NCBI RefSeq assembly: GCF_014495845.1 | Contig: NZ_CP061080.1 | Location: forward strand, 1,849,001-1,913,000 | DNA length: 64,000 bases | Reading direction: 5' to 3' | Source: Aquibium microcysteis | GTDB lineage: Bacteria > Pseudomonadota > Alphaproteobacteria > Rhizobiales > Rhizobiaceae | Part shown: positions 9,056 to 18,269 of the stretch, piece after piece | Layout: each line of letters opens with the position of its first letter | Numbering within the stretch: position 1 is the stretch's first letter | The notes under the pieces: generated by a model | Databases searched by the model: none | Told to the model about the DNA's origin: nothing | Seen by the model: only the letters and a program-made list of their open reading frames with translations | Made by a program: the position numbers and the translations under genes

Positions 9056-10987
9056 TCAACCCTTGCCGCCCGTCCGTCCCGAGGAGACCCCGAAGCCTTC
9101 GATCAGCGCTTCGGTCGCCTGGACGTCGCGGAACTGGGTCTGGATGGCGAGCAACTGCCGATAGTTCTCCTCCGTCGGCTCCAGCGCCAGTGCGGCTTCG
9201 GCCGCTCTGAGTTCCTTATGTAGAAAGCCGGCGCTCTGGTGCAAGTGCATCGCCTGGGAGAAGGCGTCGCGCGCATCGTCGAGCGCCGCGTCTTCCAGCG
9301 AGGGCCACTGCCGCGTGCGCCGCACCAGCGCCACGGCCGCTTCCCAGACGGCGCCGAGGCCTGCGCGCACGAGGCAGGCGACGATCGCGTCGCGATCGCC
9401 CGCCTCGTCGTGGGCCACGGCGTCGAGCAGTCCGCCATGCAGGCGCTGCAGGTCGGCATGGCCGAGATCCAGCCGCTCCACCTGGTCGAAGAACTCGTCG
9501 ATCAGCGGCGGATGGTTCACCAGCGCGACCATCAGCACGGCCGCGCGCACCGGCATGATGGCGGCCGACGTGCGCACCAGCGCCGATCTGGCGAGGCTGT
9601 CCGAGACGGCGAGCCGGCCCGACGGCCGCTGCCCCCGCCCCCAGCCCTCGGTACGCCTGTCCCCGCCCCGTTCGCCAGGCTGCCAGTCGCGCCTTGGCCT
9701 GCTCGTGCCGAAGAATGCCTGCACGCGCTCGCGCATGTCCTGCTGGTAGTGGCGGCGCAGGTTCTCGTCGCGGATGCGGCCCGTCGCCTCGCGCAGCGAC
9801 TTTTCGAGTTCCGCCCGCCGCTCCGGCGTCTCGAAGACCGCGCCCTGCGTCTCGCGCAGCCAGATCATCTCGGCGAGCGCGCGGGTCTCGGCGAGCACGC
9901 TGCGGAACGCCTCGGGTCCGCCCGACCTTACGAGGTCGTCGGGATCCTGGCCCTCCGGCAGCATGGCGAAGCGCACCGTGCGGCCCGGCTGGATGGCGGG
10001 CAGCGCGAGGTCGGCCGCCCGCCACGCAGCCTTCAGGCCCGCCTTGTCGCCGTCGAAGCACAGCACCGGTTCGGGCGCCATCCGCCACAGGAGTTCGAGC
10101 TGCGCCTCCGTCAGCGCGGTCCCGAGTGGGGCCACGACGTTGGCGAAGCCGGCCTGGGCCAGCGCGATCACGTCCATGTAGCCCTCGACGGCGATCACCG
10201 CGCCGTCCTTGCCCTGCCCCTTGCGGGCGCGGGCGAAGTTGTAGAGCACCTCCCCCTTGTGGAAGAGTTCCGTGTCGGGCGAGTTCATGTACTTGGCCGG
10301 CGCGTCGGGCGACAGCGCACGCCCGCCGAAGGCGATCACGCGCCCGCGCGAATCCTCGATCGGGAACATGACGCGGTCGCGGAACCAGTCGTAGGAGACC
10401 GGAATGTCGTCGCCGTGGCGCACGAGTCCGCAGGCCTCGATCTGGTCCTTCGCCACGCCCCGGGCCGCCAGAAACTCCTTCAGCGCGTTGCGGCTCTCCG
10501 GCGCATAGCCGAGCCGGAAGGCCTGCTGCGTCGCCGACGACAGCCCGCGCTCGCGCAGATAGGCGCGCGCCTTCGCGCCGCCGGCGGCCTGGAGCTGCCC
10601 CTCGAAGAACTGCGTCGCCATCTCCATGACGTCGTGCAGGCTCGCCCGCTGCTGCTCGCGCCGCTCCATCTCCGGGTCGCGCGCCGGCATCGGCACACCG
10701 GCCAGTTCCGCGATCCGCTCGACCGCCTCGGGGAAGCTCAGCCCGTCGAGCGCCGTCAGGAATTTGAAATGGTCGCCGGAGGCGCCGCAGCCGAAGCAGT
10801 GGTAGCGCCCCTTCCTGTCCTCGCAGTGGAAGCTCGGGCTCTTCTCGCCATGGAAAGGGCAGCAGGCCCAGTAATCGCCACGCGACGTGTTGGTCTTGCG
10901 CTTGTCCCACGAGACGCGCGCGCCGATGATCGACGAGATCGGCACTCGATCGCGGATTTCGTCGAGGAAGGAAGGCGCAAATCGCAT
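9056..10987 (-). CDS. dnaG: DNA primase DnaG
   Basis: 643 residues. It synthesises RNA primers at the replication fork. The N-terminal CHC2 zinc finger is CPFHGEKSPSFHCEDRKGRY followed by HCFGCGASGD. A catalytic TOPRIM core carries VIAVEGYMD and LCFDGDKAG (metal-binding acidic residues), and a C-terminal DnaB-interaction domain starts around residue 480. Alphaproteobacterial primases start MRF..SFLDEIR, which supports ATG 10987; an in-frame start nine codons upstream would add VDEREPDP. It is followed after 295 bp by rpoD. Confidence 0.97.
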   Translation of the reverse strand: MRFAPSFLDEIRDRVPISSIIGARVSWDKRKTNTSRGDYWACCPFHGEKSPSFHCEDRKGRYHCFGCGASGDHFKFLTALDGLSFPEAVERIAELAGVPMPARDPEMERREQQRASLHDVMEMATQFFEGQLQAAGGAKARAYLRERGLSSATQQAFRLGYAPESRNALKEFLAARGVAKDQIEACGLVRHGDDIPVSYDWFRDRVMFPIEDSRGRVIAFGGRALSPDAPAKYMNSPDTELFHKGEVLYNFARARKGQGKDGAVIAVEGYMDVIALAQAGFANVVAPLGTALTEAQLELLWRMAPEPVLCFDGDKAGLKAAWRAADLALPAIQPGRTVRFAMLPEGQDPDDLVRSGGPEAFRSVLAETRALAEMIWLRETQGAVFETPERRAELEKSLREATGRIRDENLRRHYQQDMRERVQAFFGTSRPRRDWQPGERGGDRRTEGWGRGQRPSGRLAVSDSLARSALVRTSAAIMPVRAAVLMVALVNHPPLIDEFFDQVERLDLGHADLQRLHGGLLDAVAHDEAGDRDAIVACLVRAGLGAVWEAAVALVRRTRQWPSLEDAALDDARDAFSQAMHLHQSAGFLHKELRAAEAALALEPTEENYRQLLAIQTQFRDVQATEALIEGFGVSSGRTGGKG

Positions 10988-11265
10988 GGGGTCTGGTTCT
11001 CTCTCGTCCACCATAGTCGTTCGATCCCTCCGGGACGACACCAATCGTCGGCCCTGCCCGCTTTCCACAGCCCGAAAGGCCGCGCACGACGCCATGTCGT
11101 CCGTAAGCGACGTGACGCGTCGGTTCCGCGCGCGTCCCCGCTCCGCCTCCCGACTGATTATCTGGCTAATCACTTTTCCCTGGAACGTTGGCCGATTCAG
11201 GCGGTTCGGAGCATGATGATCCTCCCTTGCAGGCCGGCCGCGGCCGCACGCCCGACGGTGCGGCC

Positions 11266-12924
11266 ATGAGCGGATCCCTCGTCCTTCTCCACCTGGCAGG
11301 TGCCGTGGCGCTGCTGCTGTGGGCGACGCGGATGGTGCGGACAGGCGTCGAGCGCGCCTATGGCGACGTGCTGCGGCTGAGGCTGCGCGCGCTGCTGCGC
11401 CGCCGGATCGTCGCCCTTTTCGCCGGCGCCGTTCTGGCCGTGATGATGCAGAGCGCGACCGCCGTGAGCCTGCTGATCGGCTCCTTCGCCGGCACCGGCA
11501 TCGTTTCGGGCACGTCGGGACTGGTGGCCGTCTTCGGCGCCGACCTCGGTTCGGCGCTGGTCGTCAGGCTGCTGTCACTCGATCTGTTCGTTCTGGTCCC
11601 CGTCTGTCTCGTCGCCGGCACCACGATGTTCCTCGCCACCCTGTCCCGCAAATGGCGCCAGGCGGGGCGCATCCTCATCGGCGTCGGTCTCCTCATCCTG
11701 TCGCTGCGGATGATCGGCGAGGCGTCCGAACCGCTGCGGGAAAGCGCCTTGCTGCCGGTCGTGATCGGCTATCTCGCCGTCGACCCCGCAAGTGCCTTCC
11801 TCCTCGCCGCGATCGTCACCTGGCTGTTCCACTCCTCGGTCGCGGCCGTTCTCCTCGTGGCTGCGCTGGCGGCGCGCGGTATCGTGCCGCCCGAACTCGG
11901 GGTGGTGCTGGTGCTGGGCGCCAATCTCGGCGGCTCCGTCATCGCCGCACTGCTGTCGCGCGCGGCGCCGCCCGCCTCACGCGTGGTGCCGGTCGGCAAT
12001 CTCCTCCTTCGCGGCTGCGGCGCCGTCGTGGCACTCGCCGCGGTCATGGTCATCGCTCCGCCCATCGACGCTCTCGGTTCCACCGCACCGGCGCAGCTGA
12101 TCCACGCCCACATCCTGTTCAACGCGGCGCTGGCAGTGGCCGGCCTGCCCCTCGCCGGCCCCATCCATGCCCTCGCCTCGCGCCTCGTGACGAGGGGACG
12201 GCCCGCAGCCGGGGCACTTGAAGTGCCTGAACTGACCGCCCTGTCGGAAGCCGCGCTCGACAAGCCGTCCCAGGCGCTCGCCAATGCCACCCGCGAGGTG
12301 ATGCGCGTCTGCGAGACCGTCGAGATCATGCTGAAGCGGATCGGAGAACTGTATGTCGACGCAGACGAGGACTCGATGACGTCGCTCGCCGCGCTCGACG
12401 ATCGCGTCGACCGCAGCCATGCCGCGATCAAGCTCTATCTCGCCCGCATGTCGGCGCACCCGCTGTCGGAGAAGGAGGCACTGCGCTGCCAGGAACTCGT
12501 CGGTGCCTGCGTCAAGCTCGAACAGGTCGGCGACATCGTCGTGCGCAACCTCCTCGTCCACGTGCGGCGCAAACACGACCGGGGGCTCGACTTCACCGAC
12601 GAGGGCTGGCGCGAACTGTCGAGCTTCCATGCGGCGGTCACGTCCAATGCGCGCCTCGCCTTCAACCTGCTGGTCACCCGGGACGCCGCGACCGCGCGGC
12701 AGATCGTCGAGGAGAAGGACCGCCTGCGCGACATGGAGAAGCGCTCCAGCAGCAGCCACTTCGCCCGTCTGCGCGACGGGACCGTCAAGAGCATGGAAAC
12801 GAGTGCCATCCACCTCGACACCATCCGCGACCTGAAGCAGATCAACTCGCTGCTGGCATCGATCGCCTATCCGGTTCTGGAGGAACAGGGATTGCTGCGG
12901 GGTTCGCGTCTCCGGACCGGCTGA
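11266..12924 (+). CDS. Na/Pi cotransporter family protein with PhoU-like C-terminus
   Basis: 552 residues. The first ~310 contain two Na_Pi_cotrans repeats with many helices and the QSATAVSLLIG and NLGGSVIAALLS motifs (the QSA(T/S) substrate motif; in the second repeat it is HSSVAAVLL). The C-terminal ~220 residues are helical and PhoU-like. Homologues import inorganic phosphate with Na+ or act in phosphate efflux. ATG 11266 follows a hydrophobic N-terminus directly. It is divergent from dnaG. A weak GGAAC-N16-GGTT sequence at 11180-11204 lies upstream. Confidence 0.85.
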   Translation: MSGSLVLLHLAGAVALLLWATRMVRTGVERAYGDVLRLRLRALLRRRIVALFAGAVLAVMMQSATAVSLLIGSFAGTGIVSGTSGLVAVFGADLGSALVVRLLSLDLFVLVPVCLVAGTTMFLATLSRKWRQAGRILIGVGLLILSLRMIGEASEPLRESALLPVVIGYLAVDPASAFLLAAIVTWLFHSSVAAVLLVAALAARGIVPPELGVVLVLGANLGGSVIAALLSRAAPPASRVVPVGNLLLRGCGAVVALAAVMVIAPPIDALGSTAPAQLIHAHILFNAALAVAGLPLAGPIHALASRLVTRGRPAAGALEVPELTALSEAALDKPSQALANATREVMRVCETVEIMLKRIGELYVDADEDSMTSLAALDDRVDRSHAAIKLYLARMSAHPLSEKEALRCQELVGACVKLEQVGDIVVRNLLVHVRRKHDRGLDFTDEGWRELSSFHAAVTSNARLAFNLLVTRDAATARQIVEEKDRLRDMEKRSSSSHFARLRDGTVKSMETSAIHLDTIRDLKQINSLLASIAYPVLEEQGLLRGSRLRTG

Positions 12925-12925
12925 C

Positions 12926-12951
12926 GGAACCCTCCGGCCGAACGCTTCGTT
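12926..12951 (+). promoter_or_regulatory. predicted EcfG promoter for the basic protein gene at 12991
   Basis: GGAAC at 12926-12930, 17-nt spacer, CGTT at 12948-12951; exact consensus, 39 bp upstream of the ATG. It starts with the same 15 bases (GGAACCCTCCGGCCG) as the promoter at 4999. Confidence 0.65.
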
Positions 12952-12990
12952 GAGGCGACTCACGTCGAAAACCGCAACGGAGAGAAACGA

Positions 12991-13518
12991 ATGGCCATCA
13001 CACGCAAGGATGAAGCAAGGGCGCTTGCCGCCGACGAACGCGAGCTGGTCGAAAAGTCGCATCATCCGATGGTGCAGGATCTATCCGACAAGGAACTCTC
13101 CGAACTCGTCCAGCTCGTTCGCGCGCGTCGGGACAAGGCCCGGACGGAGGCAAGCCGACGTCGGCGAGAGATGCGCGGCAAGAGTGCGGCGAAGGGAGCA
13201 GCTCCGTCGCGCGCCGACGATGGTTCCCGGATGAAGCTCGACGTCCTGGCAATGGCTGTGCGCCGTCTCAACGCCGAAAGCGAGCGTCGCCGGCAGATGG
13301 CAGCCAGGGTGTCGCTGGCAGAGAACGCCCGCAATGCGCTCATTCTCAAGAAGGCCGGAAAGGATGATGCGCCAGGCGCCGCCTTCAACGCACGCACGGC
13401 GCATCACGGGATGCGGAAGAAGGCCAGTGAACGCAGGGCCGGTCTGGTGCGGCCGATGGAGCTCGGGCGTCAACGCAAGGCCGGCGCCGTCGCCCAAGCC
13501 AAGCGCGACGGGCGTTGA
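12991..13518 (+). CDS. highly basic conserved-type hypothetical protein, predicted stress gene
   Basis: 175 residues, strongly basic, predicted mostly helical, no signal peptide or membrane segment. The N-terminal half contains HHPMVQDLSDKELSELVQLVRARRDKAR, here described as residues 24-51, followed by an Arg-rich helix. The C-terminal half carries the run NARTAHHGMRKKASERRAG. It resembles short rhizobial hypothetical proteins without known function; nucleic-acid binding is a guess from charge. GGAGAG lies 10 nt upstream of the ATG, and an EcfG-type promoter 39 bp upstream. A general-stress role is inferred from that promoter. Confidence 0.75.
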   Translation: MAITRKDEARALAADERELVEKSHHPMVQDLSDKELSELVQLVRARRDKARTEASRRRREMRGKSAAKGAAPSRADDGSRMKLDVLAMAVRRLNAESERRRQMAARVSLAENARNALILKKAGKDDAPGAAFNARTAHHGMRKKASERRAGLVRPMELGRQRKAGAVAQAKRDGR

Positions 13519-13788
13519 GCCGATCGTCCTTGACTTTGCCTCTGGGGTGTCCCACGTTCCCTTGCATGTCGACCGACCGTTGCACCCTCCCGCTCGAACG
13601 GGCGTTCCCCATCGCGGGCACCTGACCCCCGGCCCGGTCGCGTCGCGCCCCGGCCGCGGGGCATAGGCCTACGAGGACTGCGATACGCGGCCCTGCAGGA
13701 ACGGCGACGCAACAATCCACCCGATCCATCCTTCAGCCGCTGGCGCCCGAGTCGTGTCGGCGGCCGAAATCTTCGACGAGTCTTGAAA

Positions 13789-14223
13789 ATGGCCACCACC
13801 TCCGGCGGGCGCAAGCCTGCCATCACGATGATGCGCTCCGACCATGAGAGCCTGTCGCGCCTCGCCGATTCCCGGGCTGCCAGTGATCCGGATCTGTCCG
13901 ACCAGCTCTTCGCCGAACTCGACCGCGCGCGCGTGGTGGAGGACGGTCGGATGACGTCCGGCGTCGTCCGCATGGGCTCGACGCTGCGGTTCACCACCGA
14001 TGCGGGCGAAGACCGGACCGTCACGCTCGTGTTCCCCGGGGAAGCCGACATCGCCATCGGCAAGGTCTCGATCCTGACGCCCATCGGTGCTGCCCTGATC
14101 GGCCTGTCCGCCTCCCAGTCCATCGACTGGACGTCGCGCGACGGCCGCGTCCACAGGCTGACCGTCGAGCACGTCGAACAGAACGATGTCGCGCGGCCGC
14201 AGCCCGAGTTCCGGACCGCATGA
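13789..14223 (+). CDS. rnk: nucleoside diphosphate kinase regulator (Rnk family)
   Basis: 144 residues. The C-terminal domain of GreA/GreB type (about residues 50-130) has RVVEDGRMTSGVVRMGS, then VFPGEADIAIGKVSILTPIG and AALIGLSASQSIDW. The short N-terminal helix region is without the long Gre coiled coil. Rnk proteins bind RNA polymerase near the secondary channel and affect NTP pools. ATG 13789 was preferred over the TTG two codons earlier because it gives the usual length. It is followed 63 bp later by a perfect palindrome and a second protein of the same fold. Confidence 0.85.
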   Translation: MATTSGGRKPAITMMRSDHESLSRLADSRAASDPDLSDQLFAELDRARVVEDGRMTSGVVRMGSTLRFTTDAGEDRTVTLVFPGEADIAIGKVSILTPIGAALIGLSASQSIDWTSRDGRVHRLTVEHVEQNDVARPQPEFRTA

Positions 14224-14286
14224 CCATGTCGATGCCGCTCAGCCGCCTCTCGCTTTACGGAGGATGCCTCATCGCAGGATCGTAGC

Positions 14287-14316
14287 CCCCTGTGCCGCAT
14301 GCATGCGGCACAGGGG
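14287..14316. repeat. perfect 30-bp palindrome
   Basis: CCCCTGTGCCGCAT and its exact reverse complement meet at a central GC with no mismatch. It lies between rnk and the GreA/B-like gene, with TTCTCC following on the plus strand. It could be the rnk terminator or a dimeric operator. Confidence 0.75.
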
Positions 14317-14369
14317 TTCTCCACCTCGTCCCGACTTACCGCTCCCAGGCGGAGCAATGGAGAACTGCG

Positions 14370-14912
14370 ATGTCGAAAGAAACCTGCATCCTTACCACGA
14401 AGGACTACACGATCCTCGAGGTCATGCGCGACCGCTGCCTCGGCCAGGGCGACCCGATGGCGCCGATCCTCAAGCGAAAGATCGAATCTGCCATCGTCAT
14501 GTTCCGCGACGAGGTCCCGGATGATGTCGCCACCATGAGCAGCCGCGTCACGTTCAGCGTGAACGGTCGCGATCCCGACACGCGGATCATCTCGCACGAC
14601 AGGATGACGTCCATGGTCGGCATGTTCCTCCCCGTCACCACCTTGCGCGGGCTGGCGCTTCTCGGGCTCGCCGAGGGTGAGCATTTCGTCCTCACCGGCA
14701 GCGACGGCGTCGAGGAACGGATCCTTCTCGAGAAGATCCAGTACCAGCCGGAGGCCGCCAGACGCGAAAAGGAATCCCTGCAGCGACACTCGGTGAGACA
14801 AGCGCCCGGCAAACCTTCGCTGAGGTTGATCCGCGGCGCGTTCTACGATCGGGCGCCGCTCGTCGCCGCATCCCCTGACGGGGTCGACGATCCCGGCCCT
14901 TCGGCTGCATGA
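14370..14912 (+). CDS. GreA/GreB-family (Rnk-like) protein
   Basis: 180 residues. N-terminal Rnk-like helices (about 5-45: LTTKDYTILEVMRDRCLG ... ILKRKIESAIVMF) are followed by a GreA/B C-terminal domain (about 50-125) with DRMTSMVGMFLPVTTLRGLA and LLGLAEGEHFVL. A 45-residue basic/disordered tail follows. Related to the rnk product just upstream and probably a divergent paralogue. GGAG lies 8 nt before the ATG at 14370. Expected role: binding RNA polymerase; the exact effect is unknown. Confidence 0.75.
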   Translation: MSKETCILTTKDYTILEVMRDRCLGQGDPMAPILKRKIESAIVMFRDEVPDDVATMSSRVTFSVNGRDPDTRIISHDRMTSMVGMFLPVTTLRGLALLGLAEGEHFVLTGSDGVEERILLEKIQYQPEAARREKESLQRHSVRQAPGKPSLRLIRGAFYDRAPLVAASPDGVDDPGPSAA

Positions 14913-15237
14913 CGGCAGCATCGTGAACTCAGGATGCGCAGAACGATCGCGTATCTGCCGCTGGCCGTGGCCGTCTTCTTCGCAGCCATGCCGAACACGC
15001 TGGCGGGCGGAGGCACGGCCTGACCTTCGCCGCCCTTAGGCTGCACGGGCGTGGCTTCGGCGATGCGGGAGCGGATGACGAGCGTCCCGCGGGTGATCTC
15101 GACGCGCGCTCTTGCCGCCCGGCACCGCGACCCGGTTGCCGTGCGGTCCTCCGTTGGCAGCTCGACGCACCCAGTCTTCTCCCGCCGCCATGCGGAGGAA
15201 TGGGCGCCGAGGCCGGGCACCCGAGCGGCGACTGCCG
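14913..15237. other. intergenic region without a convincing gene
   Basis: Convergent spacer between the GreA/B-like gene and alr. Long open frames exist on both strands but none has a family match or a good ribosome site, and high GC alone explains them. A minus-strand frame begins at a GTG overlapping the alr stop and contains ITRGTLVIRSRI, but I cannot assign it. The only start with a meaningful product is the short signal-peptide-like ORF at 14934. Confidence 0.5.
14934..15023 (+). CDS. 29-residue signal-peptide-like ORF (possibly a truncated exported protein)
   Basis: It encodes MRRTIAYLPLAVAVFFAAM then PNTLAGGGTA and a stop: a textbook Sec signal with no mature domain. The ribosome site is poor. 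It may be the remnant of a secreted protein truncated by a frameshift, or chance. Confidence 0.2.
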   Translation: MRRTIAYLPLAVAVFFAAMPNTLAGGGTA

Positions 15238-16350
15238 TCACTGCCCAGTCCCGCCGGGTCCGACGTAGTTCCGGTGAAAGCGCCGTCCGAGGCGGCTGAG
15301 TATCTCATATCCGATGGTCCCGGCCGCGCAGGCGATGTCGTCCACGTTCTGACCAGGGCAGAGAAGGTCGACGAAATCGCCTTCGCGGGGCATGGTGGTG
15401 CACCCGGTCATGTCGAGCACGATGCTGTCCATGGACACCCGGCCCAGGAACGGCACCGGCTGCCCACGATGGAACGCAGCGGCGCCGGCGTTCCGGGGCC
15501 AGCCGTCGGCATAGCCCAAGGAGATGGTCGCGAGGGTGGTGTCCCTGTCGACCACCGCCCTGTGCCCGTAGCCCACCGCGGTCCCGGCTTTCACCTTCCG
15601 TGTCTGAATGATTCGCGCGCGCAGGCCCACCGTCTGCCGCATGGGGTTCGACGTCCATGGAGTGGGGTTGATTCCGTAGAGCGCCGCGCCCGGCCGCAGG
15701 ACGTCGAAATGAAAACCTTTTCCGAGAAACGTTCCTGACGAATTCGCAAGGGAAGCAGGCGCGTCCGGGAGTCGTGCCCGGAGACGTTCGAACGTGGAAC
15801 GCTGCGCTTCGTTGGCCGGATGGCCCTCCTCGTCGGCGCAGGCAAGATGGCTCATGACGAGTTCGACAGAGAGGCCGTGAAGGAGGCCCTCGTCAGCCGC
15901 GATCATCTCGACGTCCTCAGGGGCGAGTCCCAGACGGGCCATGCCTGAATCGAGCTGGAGCGCGACGGCCAGCCGCTTGCCTGTCGCTGCTGCGCATGAG
16001 CGCCAGACTGCCAGATCCCCGAGCGTGTTGACGACAGGGGTCAGCGCCGCCTCGGCAAGCTCGCGTTCCATTCCGGCCGGGGCGCCGTTCAGGACGAACA
16101 CGCGGGAGTTCCGTCGCAGCGTCCGACGCAGTTCGAACCCCTCCCTGGAGTGCGCGACGAAATACGTCCGGCATCCTGCCGCCTCGAGAGCAGCCGAGAC
16201 GTGGACGGCCCCGAGGCCATAGGCATCTGCCTTGACGACTGCCGCGCACTCGGCGCGTCCCGCCATTTCCGCAAGCAGTCTCCAGTTGGACACGACCGCG
16301 TCGAGATCGACGGTCAGGACCGCCTCAACCTGCCTCGCGTTCCCCGTCAT
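15238..16350 (-). CDS. alr: alanine racemase (catabolic type, DadX-like)
   Basis: 370 residues, PLP enzyme interconverting L- and D-alanine. The PLP lysine is K40 in [11 protein letters not shown], the second catalytic base Tyr is Y261 in AVGYGHR, and RPGAALYG and SMDS motifs are present. ATG 16350 overlaps the dadA stop (ATGA), forming a dadA-alr operon. In such operons the racemase makes D-alanine for DadA to oxidise, so this is the catabolic rather than the biosynthetic alr. The length is normal. Confidence 0.95.
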   Translation of the reverse strand: MTGNARQVEAVLTVDLDAVVSNWRLLAEMAGRAECAAVVKADAYGLGAVHVSAALEAAGCRTYFVAHSREGFELRRTLRRNSRVFVLNGAPAGMERELAEAALTPVVNTLGDLAVWRSCAAATGKRLAVALQLDSGMARLGLAPEDVEMIAADEGLLHGLSVELVMSHLACADEEGHPANEAQRSTFERLRARLPDAPASLANSSGTFLGKGFHFDVLRPGAALYGINPTPWTSNPMRQTVGLRARIIQTRKVKAGTAVGYGHRAVVDRDTTLATISLGYADGWPRNAGAAAFHRGQPVPFLGRVSMDSIVLDMTGCTTMPREGDFVDLLCPGQNVDDIACAAGTIGYEILSRLGRRFHRNYVGPGGTGQ

Positions 16351-17600
16351 GTCCGATACCGCCCGATGCCGAGGTCCGTGACATCGATGTCAGGCGTCCG
16401 TCCGGAGACGATGTCGGCGAGCACGCGTCCCGAGCCGCAGGCCATGGTCCAGCCGAGTGTTCCGTGTCCGGTATTGATGTAGAGGCCTGGTATCGGGGTG
16501 CCCCCGACGATCGGCGGGCCGTCGGGCGTCATCGGCCTCAGCCCGGCCCAGAAGGTGGCTTCTTCCAGCCGCCCTGCGCCGCCGAAGAGGTCGGTGACGG
16601 AATGTTCGAGCGGAGCGCGCCGAGATGGCTTCAGGGACAGGTCGTAGCCGGAGATCTCGGCCGTCCCTCCGACGCGGATGCGATCTCCGAGACGGGTGAT
16701 CGCGATCTTGTAGGTCTCGTCCATGACCGTAGAGACCGGAGCCGCGGTCTCGTCGGCGATGGGGAGCGTCAGTGAATACCCCTTCACCGGGTAGACGGGC
16801 ACGCGGATGCCGACCGGACGGAGAAGGAAGGGCGAGTAGCTTCCGAGCGCGACGACGACAGCGTCCGCTGTGAATTCTCCCGCGTCGGTCCGGACTCCAC
16901 GGACCCGATGTCCGTCACGCAGGACGTCCCGCACGGTGACGCCATATCGGAACTCGACGCTTCGCGCGCAAAGCGCCGTCAGCCTGGCCGTGAAGGTGTG
17001 GCAGTCGCCCGTCTCGTCGCCAGGAAGCCGCAGCCCGCCGACGAACTTCTCCGCAACGCGGACGAGCGCGGGTTCCGCTTCGACGCAACCGTTGCGGTCG
17101 AGGACTTCGAACGGTACGCCGAACTGCTCGAGGACCTCCACGTCGCCGCCGACAGCGTCCAGCTGATGTTGACTGCGGAACAGCTGCAGCGTGCCCTGCA
17201 TGCGCTCGTCGTACGCGATCCCGGTAGAGGCCCGCAGATCGCGCAGACAATCGCGGCTGTATTCCGCGATCGGCACCATCCGCGATTTGTTCACGGCATA
17301 GCGTGCCGACGTGCAGTTGCGCAGCATCGTCGCCACCCACGACCACATCGCCGGATCGAGCCGCGGTCTGATCGCGAGCGGGCCGTGCTTCATAAGCAAC
17401 CACTTGATCGCCTTCAGCGGTACGCCCGGTCCTGCCCATGGCGAGGAGTATCCAGGCGAAATCTCTCCCGCATTGGCATAGCTGGTTTCGAGGGCGGGAC
17501 CGGGCTGCCGGTCGATGACCGTTGCCTCGTGTCCGGCCTGCGCGAGATACCAGGCGCACGTCACCCCGATGACCCCGCTACCCAGGATGAGGACCCTCAT
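16347..17600 (-). CDS. dadA: D-amino acid dehydrogenase DadA
   Basis: 417-residue FAD-dependent oxidoreductase that oxidises D-alanine and other D-amino acids to 2-oxo acids, passing electrons to the respiratory chain. An N-terminal Rossmann FAD motif [21 protein letters not shown], DadA-specific [18 protein letters not shown] and a C-terminal [17 protein letters not shown] are all present. First gene of dadA-alr. No Lrp/AsnC-family regulator, the usual divergent partner, is present in the 669 bp upstream. Confidence 0.95.
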   Translation of the reverse strand: MRVLILGSGVIGVTCAWYLAQAGHEATVIDRQPGPALETSYANAGEISPGYSSPWAGPGVPLKAIKWLLMKHGPLAIRPRLDPAMWSWVATMLRNCTSARYAVNKSRMVPIAEYSRDCLRDLRASTGIAYDERMQGTLQLFRSQHQLDAVGGDVEVLEQFGVPFEVLDRNGCVEAEPALVRVAEKFVGGLRLPGDETGDCHTFTARLTALCARSVEFRYGVTVRDVLRDGHRVRGVRTDAGEFTADAVVVALGSYSPFLLRPVGIRVPVYPVKGYSLTLPIADETAAPVSTVMDETYKIAITRLGDRIRVGGTAEISGYDLSLKPSRRAPLEHSVTDLFGGAGRLEEATFWAGLRPMTPDGPPIVGGTPIPGLYINTGHGTLGWTMACGSGRVLADIVSGRTPDIDVTDLGIGRYRT

Positions 17601-18269
17601 GGGTGTCTCCTCAGGCGGCGGTCACAGGCAGCGGCGGGCAGCATCGAAAATCGTCTTGTCATCATGCATCTCCACCGGGCCAGCGGTGGCAGACCCGGGA
17701 ATCAGAACCGAACGTGATCTGGTTTTGGATTTCCGGCCCCCGGTCGACGGCTCATGGCCGCGCCAGGGCTAGATGCACGCGATGAGGCAGCCCGCGTGGT
17801 TCAGGAACCGCCCGCGGAAACTCTCGACGATCTGGCTTTCAGGATGCGACAGCAATTCGAAGGTGCCTGCGTTGATGATCAACAGATAGCGCGCGCGGCC
17901 CGGCTTTGCAAAGGCGAAACCCGCGGCCACCATGTCCGGGGATCGAAAGCCGGTCGAAGCGCTTCCACCCGGATCAGGCCGTCGGTCCGGGACTGAACGG
18001 GCTGGACCGGACACCTCCACGAGGCCGGCTCACTTCCGCGACGCTGTGCAGTATCCGGCCGTCGCTACACGAGCCCCAGCCTCGGCTGCGGCACGATCAA
18101 TCCCTCGAACCACCGCGCAGAACGCCATCTTCGCCGGCACCGCTTCCGCGATCCGTTCGACCTCCCGCAAACCGGACCTCGACGAAGTGCCTCGCCCAGG
18201 TTAACTGCAAGGTGTGGCCGCGGGCGTGCAGGTGGCGGGAGAACTCCGCGACAGGCCGCCTCCGGACCG
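17601..18269. other. long spacer upstream of dadA without an assignable gene
   Basis: 669 bp. It must contain the dadA promoter at its left end. Weak candidates: a minus-strand frame at 17769-18020 whose last 50 residues look protein-like (ARYLLIINAGTFELLSH, ESFRGRFLNHAGCLIA), and a minus-strand stretch near 18090-18200 (REVERIAEAVPAKMAF). Neither has a ribosome site I trust or a family I recognise. They may be remnants of a decayed gene. Confidence 0.4.

Noticed and set aside
11180..11204. GGAAC-N16-GGTT upstream of the Na/Pi cotransporter homologue as a fifth EcfG promoter
   Set aside because: The -10 element is GGTT rather than CGTT; one mismatch in so short a motif in GC-rich DNA is not convincing.
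15036..15308. Minus-strand frames after alr as a further operon gene
   Set aside because: No family match, no ribosome site, and Arg/Pro-rich composition as expected from a random GC-rich frame.
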